NCBI GenBank assembly: GCA_037349315.1
Contig: JBAIAC010000024.1
Location: 36,877,501 to 36,941,500, forward strand
DNA from: Chelydra serpentina
Lineage: Eukaryota; Chordata; Testudines; Chelydridae
Direction of reading: 5' to 3'
DNA: 64,000 nt
Every line of letters starts with the position of its first letter. Positions within the stretch are counted from its first letter, which is position 1. This document shows, piece by piece, positions 1 to 11,762 of the stretch. Made by a program: the position numbers and the translations under genes. The notes below the pieces were generated by a model. The model searched no databases, was not told the DNA's origin, and worked only from the letters and a program-made list of their open reading frames with translations.

Positions 1-1565
1 GAGAAACGTAGCAATTTTCAAACATCTTATCTATGTGCTACAGCAAAAATAAAATAAGTTTTTTGGCATATAAAAAAACAGATTATTTATGATTGAATGC
101 TAGACAGAAATTAAAGTTCCTGGTTCCTCCTCCCACTTAAGTCTATTCAAGCTGAGCTCTCCGTTTATGACACATGACTGAATTCTAGCTTTATATTTAA
201 CAAAGTGAAATGCATGGTTCCATTTACAGTTCAATCATAGAATTAGTTTGGGATTTGAAAGAAAACAAAGATGTAAGTTTGCTAATCAATAATTTTACAC
301 AATTGCTGCTTATTTATGCTTCTTTAAACATTGCACTGGGTTGTTTGAAAATTCACATAATTATAAACAACCCAGATACAATGAGACTTTTTTGTTCCAG
401 AAGTTCCTTTTAGCTCTTGTTCTTCAACCAGTGGAAGCTCTAAGCTTTTTCACTGAATGTACTGTCAGTTAATTACCTGCTGGGATTCTGCATTGGTAGC
501 TAGCAAAGTCACCACTGTTCTGAAAATTAGATTGAGCCAGTTCCTCTGGTTATAAGTTATAACCCCATGACATATTAATGACTAAAGATTAATTCTTAAG
601 TTATACACCAAAGGTTTCACAATTCCATTGTTAGATTGCTTTTACCAGTGAATACTGCATATATATTATTCACAAAAAAGTCACTCGGTTGTCCTTAATT
701 TAATGCTGTAATAAGTTTAGGCTCTCTCGTCTGTTTCCAGTAACCTACAACTTGGAATTTATGCAGAGGAATATATAACAATTCCACAAAAGACAAAGAC
801 AAAAAGTTATAGGAGAGGTAAACAGATTAAAAATGAGATCCGAGCATTGCTATTTTCTGACGGTGGAAGGAATCAACTGCCTTTTTCTAAAGAGTTCTTT
901 TAACTATGATAAGAATGACTGACTTTCTTTTACTTAATCCCTTGATATACTGCCCTAAAAATGTTAGTCAACCATAGATGCTTTAAGCAATGTGTATTTC
1001 AGCATACTAAATCATTTATCAAAGCAGACTCTGATTGTCAGGCATGCTCAGTATTGAACCAAAGGTCCCCGACTTTGCTAGCAGACCTATAACTCCTTAG
1101 GCATTAAGCGTGACTGCAACACCTGCTTTTCTCTTTATAATTATTCTGTCCTTAATGAAAAAGAATGACATTCATTTACATGTCTCCTGTAAAGTATAAA
1201 AAAATTCCATAATGTCTGAAACACAAAGATGGCAAAGCTTCCTAGTGCTTGCCATAAATTCTCTTTAAAATAGGCTAGAAAGAGAAGAATTTGACTGTCC
1301 AATGGTAGGACTAAATCAACTATAATATATTTTTTAGAGTGCAGAATTTGGAACTACTTAATCACATCACTCTCCCATCACATCAACAGTCCCAAGAAAG
1401 GCTAAGCTACTCTGCACAATGGCACTTGCACTTCAACCTGTGCTGCAACATCTTTGAAAGAAATAGAGCTTGAGCTAGCCACTTTTGAAAAAACAAACAG
1501 AGTACTCCCAATAAAGACATTATTCAACTAAGTTCTGACTGGAAAACAGTCTGGAAGACACTCTA

Positions 1566-1637
1566 GGGATGAAATCCAAGCTCCAATGAAGTCAGTAAAA
1601 AATTCCACCTGTCTTCAGTAGGGTGAAGAATTCATCC
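1566..1637. repeat. 72-bp foldback repeat, copy 1
   Basis: The ends GGATGAAATCC and GAATTCATCC are inverted copies around a centre with CAATGAAGTCAG and CTTCAGTAGGG. The same arrangement recurs at 14540-14611, 16571-16632 and 55331-55372. I recognise it as a common sauropsid short palindrome but cannot name the family. Confidence 0.45.
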
Positions 1638-1784
1638 TAGAATTCTTTTATTTTAGAATATTTACACAGTAAAATTCAACCTTAGTGCTATAGAAGTCAC
1701 CAATAAAAAGCCAGTATTTGACAACAGTCATTACATAATACTTACTTCTTCTCTAACAAGGTCAATCTCAAATTTTTTTTTAAA

Positions 1785-1925
1785 GATGTTTTTCATTATC
1801 CCTATTTTACAGGGGAAATTAAGCAACAAGAAGTAAAGTTACTTGCCCAACATCACACATCAAGTCAGCACTGTGACCAGAACATGGGTTTGTGACTATA
1901 TGGACTCGGTCATGGAATCTCCATA
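1785..1925 (-). repeat. MIR SINE relic
   Basis: The stretch has the antisense MIR core: a CCCTATTTTACAGG-like block, then TTACTTGCCCAACATCACAC, then CAGCACTGTGACCAGAACATGGGTTTG. The order matches the reverse complement of the MIR conserved core and tRNA-related half. It is strongly diverged, as expected for an old amniote SINE. Confidence 0.65.
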
Positions 1926-2906
1926 CATGCATAGTGCTAGCTAAGACACTAAAGCTGAGTGGTAGCTTTCCTATTTGGGATAGGAAATAGCTGATCCATA
2001 TGTGATCACAAATGCCAACTTAAAAATAAATAAATAAAGCAAAAAAATCAAAGCCACAGACTTGTTTCTCTAGCCATATGCTATAATATTTCAATGTGGA
2101 AGAAGGCAGTAGCATGTGATGTTACTACCCCTGGGAGCTTCATATATGAATTTAGTTCGGGCTCTTTAGTAGGATTTTTGTGATTTGTTACTTAAAACTA
2201 AATTCTAGTCTCAATAAAGTCCAAAATTTGCATACATGCATTTCAAAGAAATACTGCTAGAAGTGTAGAGAAAACGTAGTTAAATAAGAAATTTAAAAAG
2301 CCATCAAGGTTTGGAAAATGTTTTAAAGCATTGAATTTAGGATACTGTACTGCTGACATTCTGCAATTCTCTTCCTTTGCTTTTTCAAGAGATATTAGCC
2401 TAAAAAAGGGTCTTCATTCTTTGTTAGTTCATTTGATCTTTATCCATATTCCCCACTTGAAATAAAAATTCACTAACTGAAACAATTAATCATTATCTGG
2501 GCACATATTTACATGGGTCCAGTAGCTACATATCTAGATCAGGATGGAATAAGTGGCCGGAGCAGATGAAAATTTAAGGAATAAAGATCATGGGCTTTAT
2601 TTTTCTAAAACAGAAATCTCACTGTTAAAGCAATGTCTAAGGAAATAGAAATAAGAGAAACACAGATATGAAGTACAATTTTCTACAGTGAAAATATTTC
2701 AGTTTTCTGTGAGGCTGATGCCGATATCTTAGACCAGTGTAACTCAGTTGTAGCTCAGGCCAATTAAGTTACCCCAGTGAGAAGGCTGTCTGAAGCAAGA
2801 TAAGAATTAGGTCCTTAGTTTAGTAGTGACATTTTTAGCTCTATACTGTTCAAAGGCTGTCATCTGGTTAAAGTGTTAGTTTGTAACACAAAATTATTTT
2901 GGGGAG

Positions 2907-3744
2907 TGAGACAGGGTTGGGACTCACCACCGCAGCGCCTCCTGCTGGTTGTCTGTGGGAATTAGTCAGTCCAGTGGAGCACCGTCTGACGGTGGTGTCC
3001 CATCCGTCTCTCGCCCTTTGCTGGCGTCTGGACCCGCATTGCTCCCAGCTCGCGACGTCCTCTTCAGGACACTGCCCTCCGGCAGTGCCCCCTAGTCCAT
3101 GCTCACCCCCTTCCGGGAGGGGGGGGGGTGTTAACAGCAGTCTTCTGGTGCACCCCTGCCGCAGTGGCCAACCACACCCCAAAATCTGGCCCCTTCCATC
3201 AGGGGTCTGGTGCAGTCTGTTATGGCCACTTCCCACAGCCCAGTGCAAGATAAGGGGGAAAAGGGAGGAGGGGACCCAGGCCCGCCCACTACTCTGGGTC
3301 CCGACCTCCCGACCCAGGGACCCTCTAGCGGTGGCCTCCCTGCCCTCCTTCTCTCCCCTCATCTGCCCGCTCTCCCTGGGTCACTTCCCCGCTGACCCCT
3401 CTGCACCCTCTAGGCCCTTCTGGTCAGGGCCCGCAGCCTGGCAGGTAACAGACTGGAGCTCTCCTATGCTCCCCTGCATCTGCCCAGCACTGCACTGTGC
3501 TGTCCTGGGTGCTGGTCTCCTAACTCAGGAGACAGACCGTCACCCTAGAAGGTCCGGGAGAGACTGACTGCGCCTCTCCTGGGCAGCCTTTGTATAGGGC
3601 TGAGCCCGGCTCTGATTGGCCTGCTCCTGCTCAGCCCTGATTGGCTCTCTAACAGGCCCTCTCTGATTGGCTGCTGGCTTGCACAGTCTCTCTGGCCTGT
3701 CTTAGCCCACTCTTGCAGTGGGGTGGGGCACTTGCCCCACCACA
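2907..3744 (-). mobile_element. Solo LTR (838 bp), minus orientation
   Basis: A GC-rich block starts TGAGAC and ends CACCACA, flanked by a perfect 5-bp duplication GGGAG (2902-2906 and 3745-3749). This is the signature of an LTR left after recombination between two LTRs. On the minus strand it looks like a promoter: three CCAATCAG boxes (complement of GATTGG at 3614, 3649 and 3665), then TATACAAA at 3588-3595, then a likely start region about 30 bp on. Long open frames on both strands here have no domains and reflect GC content. Family not identified; a retrovirus-derived LTR is likely. No internal retroviral genes are present. Confidence 0.8.
3588..3670 (-). promoter_or_regulatory. LTR promoter: three CCAAT boxes plus TATA-like box
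   Basis: Reading the minus strand, CCAATC occurs at 3670-3665, 3654-3649 and 3619-3614, followed by TATACAAA at 3595-3588. Spacing and order are those of a class II U3 promoter. The orientation of these elements decides the strand assigned to the solo LTR. Activity is inferred, not shown. Confidence 0.6.
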
Positions 3745-3749
3745 GGGAG

Positions 3750-4634
3750 CAATTTTTTTATGTTAGTTCCTATATAGAGGAGAGTCATCATTCTATACTC
3801 CACTCCCCTTCACCAAACCCGTCACATGAGCTACTAATACTCATGATTATACCCTAACAAACACCCTGCACTGTTCTTAAATTATCATCTCAATGCACAG
3901 GAAACGTTAAGATGAACCCTAGTCTCCATCCTGTGTTTGACAAAATCCAAAAGTAGAAGCGCCTGCTTGAGAGTGAGAGTGCTTTGTAACAGCTGGTGGA
4001 GAATCAGGCAGGTTTTTACCCTGCATGTAATACAAATTCCGTCAAAAAGGGTCCACGTTTTTGGATATGCAACATCTAGGGTTGGTGTGTTCAATTTATA
4101 CAGTATTTGCACACACAAAACAGGGATTTCTATTGCCAACAGCTTACAACCGCATCACACATCCATTTCTACATTGGGAATAAAGAGTGTAGGGGGCCAA
4201 TTTCAGAGGCTGCTTTTAAAAATGTGGCCTAAGCCTTTGAGAGTACAAAATGAGTGAATGAGGTTAATTCTAAGATAGGATTGCCAGAGGACACATCCAC
4301 ATGGGACTATCAGAACTAGACACTCTTTCCCCTCCTGTATCAGTACACTGCTAAATAAGAAAGTAAAGCAAGATCTTTGAGAAACACCATTAAGAATATT
4401 TCGAAGGAGAGGAATGTAACTATCCCCAATATAATGACATTGGAGCTTTCAAAACTTTGTCATTATATGATATCTGATTAAATGAAAAAAGATATTTTAG
4501 CCAGTAATCAGCATGTTCAATGTTTCATGTACTCCATCACGTGAAGGAGAGGCAATACTATCTCAAATGCTGTCCGCTTACACCGAGAGTCTGTTACAAA
4601 AACCAACCAAACAAAAATCACATTAGAAAATGTT
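3750..4634. other. Gene-free DNA
   Basis: AT-rich sequence with no recognisable exon or repeat apart from the 13-bp target site copy at its right end (4622-4634). Confidence 0.55.
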
Positions 4635-4795
4635 AGGTTTCAGTGTAGTAGCCGTGTTAGTCTGTGTCAGCAAAACGAAAATAAGAAAGAAAAACACAGA
4701 CTAACACGGCTACTACACTGAAACCTATCATTATGCAAGGCACTGCATTCAGCCGTATGGAGTGAACTCTAAGGTGCTACAAGTTTTTCTTTCTT
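4635..4795 (+). mobile_element. Short retroelement insertion with inverted head, 13-bp TSD
   Basis: The unit lies between two copies of ATTAGAAAATGTT (4622-4634 and 4796-4808), a 13-bp duplication typical of target-primed retrotransposition. It opens with AGGTTTCAGTGTAGTAGCC (4635 on) and repeats that block in inverted form at 4695-4727, with about 27 bp between the arms. It ends in a T-rich tail. The core (AGCCGTGTTAGTCTGTGT) belongs to a very abundant turtle repeat; I suspect a Penelope-like or SINE-like element but cannot settle the class. Confidence 0.7.
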
Positions 4796-4808
4796 ATTAG
4801 AAAATGTT

Positions 4809-7605
4809 GTTACTAGATTAAAATAAAATTGAGATTAATAGAAATTTGAGAAATTAAATGATAGTTATTGTTAACCTTGACAATTAAGACGGGCTGCCAC
4901 TTCTATAGGAAATAAACTATTTGTAACTAATGGTGGCATGAAGGTGAATACAGGAGGGCAGGAGATTCCATATATTTAAGAGCCTGAAAATGGGAATACC
5001 AATGAAATACTGGATTTTTATAAAACTGTATACTTTCTTTTCAGATTAAGTGTTTAGTATTTCTGTTAAGAATCACTGAGAACCCTAGATAACATCCTAC
5101 AACAACATGTACCTCTTCTGTATGACACCGCCATACATGATTCCACAAACCGGTCCACAGATATGTAGCATTGTTACCCCAAGGAGAGTAAAGTAATGCT
5201 TCAGAGAGAAAATATTCGAGAAATGGTAGGAGGGAAAGATAGAAGAGGAAAGCCCCTTTTCTCAGAAGAGCAGACTCGGCTCCTTTCCATATCTGTCACC
5301 AGTGGATTTAGCTTACAAAAAGGATGTCCCTCCCTGTGTGATGTAATAAAAATGAAGAAAAGACAAGGTAATATGGTGCAACAAAGGTAAGTATATTAAG
5401 GGTAAAGGTACAAAGAACTGGGAAAACGGAGGAAAGAAACTCAAACTTAACCATACAGATTCAGTGACTGGCTTTAGAAGCTTGAAGTTCAGACCCAAAA
5501 AACCTCCCTTGGTATTCAGAAAAACCAATACATTTTGCTTTGCCACCATGTTTTGGGGGAGACTAAAATGCAATCTTCTGTGTACACTTACTCCCATTTT
5601 ATTTCAAATCATTTGTACATCTTAGCTACATTCTATCTCCCGATAATGGGATTTCCTTAGTCACAAGATGGCAGTGGCAGATGTGATGAGCACAAGGAAA
5701 ATACCCTAAACAGTTTGAGTTCACATAATGCTTTAAAGATAATATTTAACCAACATGGGCAGTATACGCTCTTAAAGATACCTACACAACTGGAGCCCGG
5801 GATGAATAGATTGTCTAAATCAAAATAAATATTATTCAGGCTGTATATAGTACATACTGAAGCACAGAACTTCCTTTGAGTTATGACTGCCACAATCCAT
5901 ACTTTGCTCACTGTTTTTGTTCCTCTCTCTAGTACAGTTATTTAGTATCTCTTAGGCCTTCTCATTAAATATTGTCCCTTCCAGGCTCCTGGAGTCAGCA
6001 TCAGATAATCTGTTGACTTTTAAGAACTAGATTATCGATGTGTAGTGCAAGAGCCTTTTGAGAGCACATATCCTTCCTAAATCAGCAGTAGTTTGGAGGT
6101 AGTTATCTACCACTGTATCTGTCATTACAAATGTGAAGTTTTGCTTAGAACTGGCTTCTTTTCTATTACTTTTTAAACTGCAGTTGGAACCAGCCCTTAA
6201 TTGGTTTTGATTTTTGTGCATAGAGCTCTTTGGAATGCTTTGTGAAAGGCTATACATGATTTCTGTACTATGTTACACTCTAGGTTCTCTTATTGCTGTA
6301 CTAAGAAATTATAGGAATATGATCAGATGCAATCTGTAAATTCAAGAAAAATGAAGTTCTAAAAACAGTTTCCCCCTAAATTATTTTACTGAATGCATAC
6401 AAGTGTTGCACATCTAAAGAGAGATTTGGTCTTCTATATATTTATAGCAGGTTTGTCAATGAAGAGTACATGAGAAAATTAGCATCTGAAAGTAACTATA
6501 CAATTTTCTTTATAATTTCACAAAAATTGTAAAATGAGTAGCTAATGTGTAAGTAGTTTCTGTTCTCACATGGTAATGCCAGAGTTTATGCTTCTTCATA
6601 AAGATATAAAATACACATTAAAGCAGGAAACAAAGCACCAGTGTATATTGTGAGAAATCTGTCAGACATTCTGACATTTTCTGTGAGCGGCTGCTTCTAA
6701 TTCTCTTCCTCTGAACCCTTTTTTTCTGTCTCTGCAGGGTCTTTTTAATGCAATTTCTAGCAAGTTGCAGAGGAGAAAAACCTTATCTTTATAACACACC
6801 TATTTTAATCTCTTTGATGTGCAGTAATCCAATATGCATGTAACCTGGGGCTGCTTTCTAAAAAGATCTGCAAATGATAAGAGCCTTGTAATTCACAAAG
6901 ACAGATTTTAAAAGGAGTTCACAAGGCTAGTTACTAGAAGGATGGAAACTATCCTTTCATCTTGGTATTGATAGGGTAGATCAAACTAGTTAGACGCAGA
7001 TTGAGTAATTCTACAACATTAATGGAGTCAACAGCTTTACTGTACATGACTTTCATTTTTCATAGTCTAGTTTGTGATGCATAACAGGAAAGAGGTAAAA
7101 CAGTCAACCCTGCAAATCCAACAATTGTATTTCTGTGCACACCTATGTGTATGTGTGCATAATGTACAGCTCCTAAATATCTCTGAACAACAGACATCAA
7201 GTCTGATAACACCAGTTGTGTCTCTTTAATAATAATGTAAAACTTTTTGAAGTTAGTAAATTGGATATTAAAAAACATTAAAACAGCATTGTTCTACCTA
7301 TTTTGCTTCAGTGTTTGTTACATACAGGCTGCATCATCACCACTTGAATGAGAGCTTCAGTATTAAACTAGCCTTACTGAAAGCACAGTTGCCTTTAAAG
7401 CATTCAAAATGCCACCGAAAATGAAATAAATTAATAACTACTTAGGACTCAAAGACTTTTGAAATCAAGTCTTGAAATCAAAGAAAAGGTAGAAAAGATA
7501 TTATCTGAATGACTTACCACTATTTGGAGTGTTCAGGCAGTGTCAAATTCTGCAATTGGCTTATAAGAGAAGCTAGATGATTTTGACACCAACACTAGGA
7601 ATAGG
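4809..7605. other. Gene-free AT-rich DNA
   Basis: No protein domain is recognisable in any frame. Around 6640-6920 the sequence is rich in GATA, homeodomain and octamer-like words, discussed as a possible non-coding element. Nothing else stands out. Confidence 0.55.
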
Positions 7606-10076
7606 CAGGGCTGGCCTTACCATGAGGCAAACTGAGGCGGCTGCCTTAGGTGCCAGACAGTGGCGGGGGGGGGGGGGGGGGGCAGTGCCACTAGGACCCA
7701 GAGTGTAGAAAATGGTGTCTGCTGCTGGTGCATATGTATTCTCTCTGCTCTAGATGCACAGAGATGGTGGAGTGCTGTGCTGGAGGAAGGAGGGCACAAG
7801 AGACATAACAGGCAGGCAGGAGAAAAGGTGAGCAGGAATAACAGAAAGAAGCAGGAGCTGCAGGGAGAGAAAGGAGGAGGAGCCTCTTATGTACCTCTCT
7901 AGCACCCCCAGGAGCCTGGACTGATTAACACCACCTTCTCAGGGAACTTCCTGTTTCCTGCTGCTTCCCTGAACCCACTTGAGAACAGGCAATCAACTGA
8001 AGTAGTAGGAGCCAGTTAGGCCCTTAAGACGCTGATATCTTCCCTCACTCAGGCCCTGCTACCAGCCTGATTATTTGTCCCCTTTAATTGAGTATTGAGA
8101 GCCACTATAGCTGGCACAGAACAGCAGCCATGAGTGAAAGAAGAAAACGCCCCTCTGGGGCAGCATTCAGAAAAATAAAGAAAGCTAAGGAAGCTTTTCT
8201 ATCTAAGCAGGAAGGAGCTCTCCTGAGATACATAGACACAAATGTTCACGGTGAGCTTTCCGTCCTCAGTGAGGATGTGAGGAGATGGCTGATCTTCCAG
8301 TTAGTCAGAGGGCAGGTGACCTGGCAGCTACTGCAGCATCCATATCTCCATCTCAAATGGATGTAACCATGCACATTCCTGAAGAAAAGTGTAGATCAGA
8401 GAAGAGTGTGGTGGAGGCATAAGAAACAGCTGCTGCTGAGTTTAGTTCCTTAAGTCTAGATGATCCAGGACTGTGGACCCACTTGAGCAGTAGCCTGAGG
8501 GACTTCCTTGAACTGCATGGGCCACAGCAAGTGAAAAACTTCATGTTCCCCAAAGACAATGAAAATAGAGAAGAGCAGACACGGATCTGAGAGTTAAACC
8601 CTCAAGCATCTTTTGTCCCATGCAGTTCTCATTCATTGAACTTGGTGGTCAGTGATGGAGCATCAGCTTCTAGTGAGGCTGCTGAATTTAAATGTAATTC
8701 AAAGCATCTATGTATTTTTCTCTGCATCAACTCATCGATGGCAAATTTTGAAGTAACATCTGGGAACATCCTCTCTGACACTGAAACCACTTAGTGCCAC
8801 ATGATGGGAAAGTCAAGTGGAGGCGATAAAGCCTATCAAAAACCAAATTGGAAAGATACATGATGCCATAGTTGCCAGTATGGAGGATAATGCTATGACA
8901 GAAACTGTTCATGGGAGAACAGTGGCAGAGGGAAATGGAATCACCAGAAACATACATAACTTCAAATTTCTGTGTGGCTTAGTGTTGTGGCATGACATAC
9001 TGTTTGAAATATATGTTGCAAGCAAGAGACTTCAAGATGTTGGCTTTGATATATCTGGAGCAACGGAACAACTGGACAAAGCAAAGTCATACCTACAGTC
9101 TTACCGGTCAGATGAGGGATTTCAAAACGTTCTGAAAATTGCACAGGAGTTGGCACAGGAACTTCACACTGAAGCTATTTTTCCACCCATTCAAGAATAC
9201 AAGAGTCACCGAAGAAGAAGACATTTTGAATACGAAGCACGGGATAATCCCATAAGAGATCCCAAACAACAATTCAAGGTAGAATTCTTTAACCAGGTGC
9301 TAGATTGTGCAATACAGTCAGTTGAAGAACGTTTCATGCAGCTCAAGGGACACAGTAGTATATTTGGGATGTTGTGTGATATTCCAAAACTTCTCACTAT
9401 ACCTGAAGAAGACCTACACCAGCAATGCATGGCACTAGAGACAGTGTTGACACATGATGGCATGCGCGATATTGATGTGAGTGATTTAGGTGATGAACTG
9501 AACGCCCTTTCAAAGGCTGTTCTGGAATGTATGTGCACAAATAAGATGACCACCCTCTTTCCAAATACTTGTATTGCTCTGCGCCTATGTCTTACACTTC
9601 CTGTAACAGTTGCCAGTGGAAGACACAGCTTCTCCAAGCTGAAGTTAATAAAAACACATCTACACTCCACAATGACACAGAAGAGGCTGGTCGGCCTTGC
9701 AACCATCTCAATAGAGCCTGAGCTGGCCCAGACTGTGGACCTTCAGGAAGCAGTTCAAATCTTTGCAACCAAGAAGGCACGGAAAGCACCAGTTTGATTA
9801 TTCAAACAGATAAAAATGCCAGCGTTTACTATGCACACAAGAAAAGTTACATTTGCTGTTCAGGAGTTTGAAAGTTAATTGTTACTTTAAATTTTTGAAC
9901 AAAGCATTTTAAGTTGTTAGTTCTCCTTTATTGGGGTAGGTAGCAGAGCAGTACCGTGAGAGGAGTAGAACAGGAAGATGGCAGAATTAAGACCTTTCAA
10001 AGTTTTGGCCCAAGTGAGGGGGCATGGGAGCATCATTTGAGCTCCCTGCCTCAGGTGCCAAAATGTTGTGAGCCGG
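7606..10076 (+). mobile_element. hAT DNA transposon, internally deleted (about 2.47 kb)
   Basis: The left end CAGGGCTGGCC (7606) is matched by a damaged right end, GAGCCGGC (to 10076), that has lost its last bases. The flanks GGAATAGG (7598-7605) and CGAATAGG (10077-10084) form a 7/8 target duplication, as expected for hAT elements. Inside is a broken transposase gene on the plus strand. A run of 18 G lies at 7665-7682 near the left end. The element cannot encode an active transposase. Confidence 0.85.
8130..9797 (+). pseudogene. hAT transposase remnant (ZMYM1-like family)
   Basis: The likely original start is ATG at 8130, opening a basic N-terminus (MSERRKRPSG) typical of vertebrate hAT transposases related to TTF/MYM-type zinc-finger proteins. 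That frame stops at 8366. A second piece, LHGPQQVKNFMFPKDNENR, appears at about 8515-8575 in another frame and normally precedes the TTF zinc finger. The zinc finger and the first part of the DDE core are missing. Sequence resumes at about 8605 with HSLNLVVSDGASASSEAAEF, then runs open from about 8817 to a stop at 9797 (about 326 codons). The final 60 residues (from LCLTLPVTVASG through SFSKLKLIKTHL to the end) are the hAT C-terminal dimerisation region. The gene is broken by deletion, frameshifts and stops; no function remains. Confidence 0.85.
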
Positions 10077-10084
10077 CGAATAGG

Positions 10085-11253
10085 TGAATACTACGATAAG
10101 GGATGCTTTAGGGTGTCCGCTGATTGATGCAGGGATCAGGAAGGATTTTTCCCCATATGGAACCTACATGCCACATATTAATGACTAATAACATGAATCA
10201 AGTGTTCCTATAAGCAGCAGGTGGAAATTAATTTATGAAGTTTTGAAAAAAAACTCATTTTCATTTCAAAGAAGTCCCTTGTTTAACTTTCAAGATTACA
10301 AAAAAAAATTTTTTTGTTAAAAACCCCACAATAAATATCTTTAGGAAAATACCCCAATGCTCCAGTAGTAGGCTCTTCCTTCTCCAGACCATTACAAAGG
10401 TTTTTCAAGGTCATGGGTCAGAATCTCTTCTCTCCTCTGGCAGCTAAAGGTGTTGTAAATCCAATTTAAATCAGGCTCTTTGGAAATCTCTCTCTCTTAG
10501 GAGAACTGGTGATCACCCAAGCATAGGGAACATGGCCACAGAAAAGGGAGGTGTTAGAACAGCCCCTTGAGGGAGCCAGCACAAGCTGAAGCAACCTTGA
10601 AGATGCTGTGATGAACCAGACCACCAGTCTGACACTGTCAGAATTGAAGGAGCATTAATAACTCAGAATCTGGGCTGGAAAAATAAAGGGAAATGTTGCT
10701 GTGATTATTCCCTCAGCTGTAAATATGAGTTCACCTGCAATATTCACTCTCCTTTAATGTTTGTGTTCTGCAGATATCAGAGAGTGATTAAGCTATGCAT
10801 ACAAGTGCTCAGACTTGCACACTGAATATCTGCAACCTGACATTTGTGCTAGTGATAAACAATAGGGATGTGTCTGAAAGAACAGTCTTTCCTGGGCAAG
10901 TTGTCTGTAAAAAGCAAGAAGATGCCTATTTTCAACCCCATCTAAAACAATTTTTTGTTAATTACCTTTGGCTGCTGACTGGGAATTCATTTTCAATTTC
11001 AACAGACACTATACAACCAAAACTGCTCTAACAAACACTCATGAAGAATGGATCCAGAGGAATGAAAACATGGCAAACTGAAATGCCATTTCTACAGTAT
11101 CAACACTCCATGAATAATTTCCCAGCTGTAAGTTGTAATGTGCTTAAGTGGATAACTACCTAAACACATCAGAACACTGTCCCATCTCTGGTCAAGAGAT
11201 TAAATTTTATATTATGCTCCTTCATTCATTAGGGTGAATGAGTCTGTTGTTTC
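10085..11253. other. Gene-free DNA
   Basis: No gene seen. GATGCAGGGATCAGGAAGGA followed by TTTTTCCCC near 10125-10155 resembles a CR1 3'-end fragment but is too short to call. The remainder is unassigned. Confidence 0.5.
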
Positions 11254-11762
11254 TAGAGCTGGTTAGGAATTTGCTGATTTGTTTATTTTTGCCAGAAAAT
11301 GCCAATTCCTCAAAACCAAAAATGTTTTGTGGAAAACTGTTTCAAACTTCTACTGAAAACCAGGCAAGGTTCCAATGGATCCCTTCCTGACCGTCAGATT
11401 TCCTGCCAGCTTGCCTGGTGGGACATTGGGGAGCCTACGTTTCCAGAGTCCATTCTCTCAGGTAGCCCCTCCATGTGGACACTCCAGGGCCATGAAGTCT
11501 AGAAACTCTTAGAGCTCTGGCTCCAGCTAGAGATCTCAGGGCTTCTGTTGCATGGCAGCAAGTTGGGGGCTGCCCAAGGAGTCCCGGGAATTTGAGGGCA
11601 GCCCACTGCTCGGTTTTGTTTCAGAGAAATCAAATGGAAACCTTTTGATTGTTCAGAAATGGAAAAAAATGTAATTTATCATTTTCATTCTGATTCAGAA
11701 CATAATTTTTGAATTGTCAGAATTTCCCACAGAACAGAACTTTTGAGTTTCAACCAGTTCGA
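11254..11762. mobile_element. hAT-type non-autonomous element, TIR TAGAGCTGGTT (509 bp)
   Basis: The ends TAGAGCTGGTTAGGAA and TTTCAACCAGTTCGA are imperfect inverted copies. Perfect 8-bp duplications GTTGTTTC sit at 11246-11253 and 11763-11770. No transposase is encoded. The related element at 26227-26677 shares the terminal motif. Confidence 0.85.

Larger units (their letters stand above)
1..2906. other. Gene-free AT-rich DNA
   Basis: No convincing exon or conserved reading frame is visible; short open frames have no recognisable domain. A minus-strand MIR relic and a 72-bp foldback are listed separately. The rest looks like unique non-coding DNA. Confidence 0.6.

Noticed and set aside
2899..3567. 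Open frame of 222 codons and an opposing 164-codon frame
   Set aside because: They lie inside the GC-rich solo LTR, overlap on both strands, and show no domain; composition explains them.
6738..6840. Possible exon after a good splice-acceptor-like TCTGTCTCTGCAG
   Set aside because: The open part is about 34 codons, has no recognised homology or clear donor site, and the region looks more like regulatory DNA.
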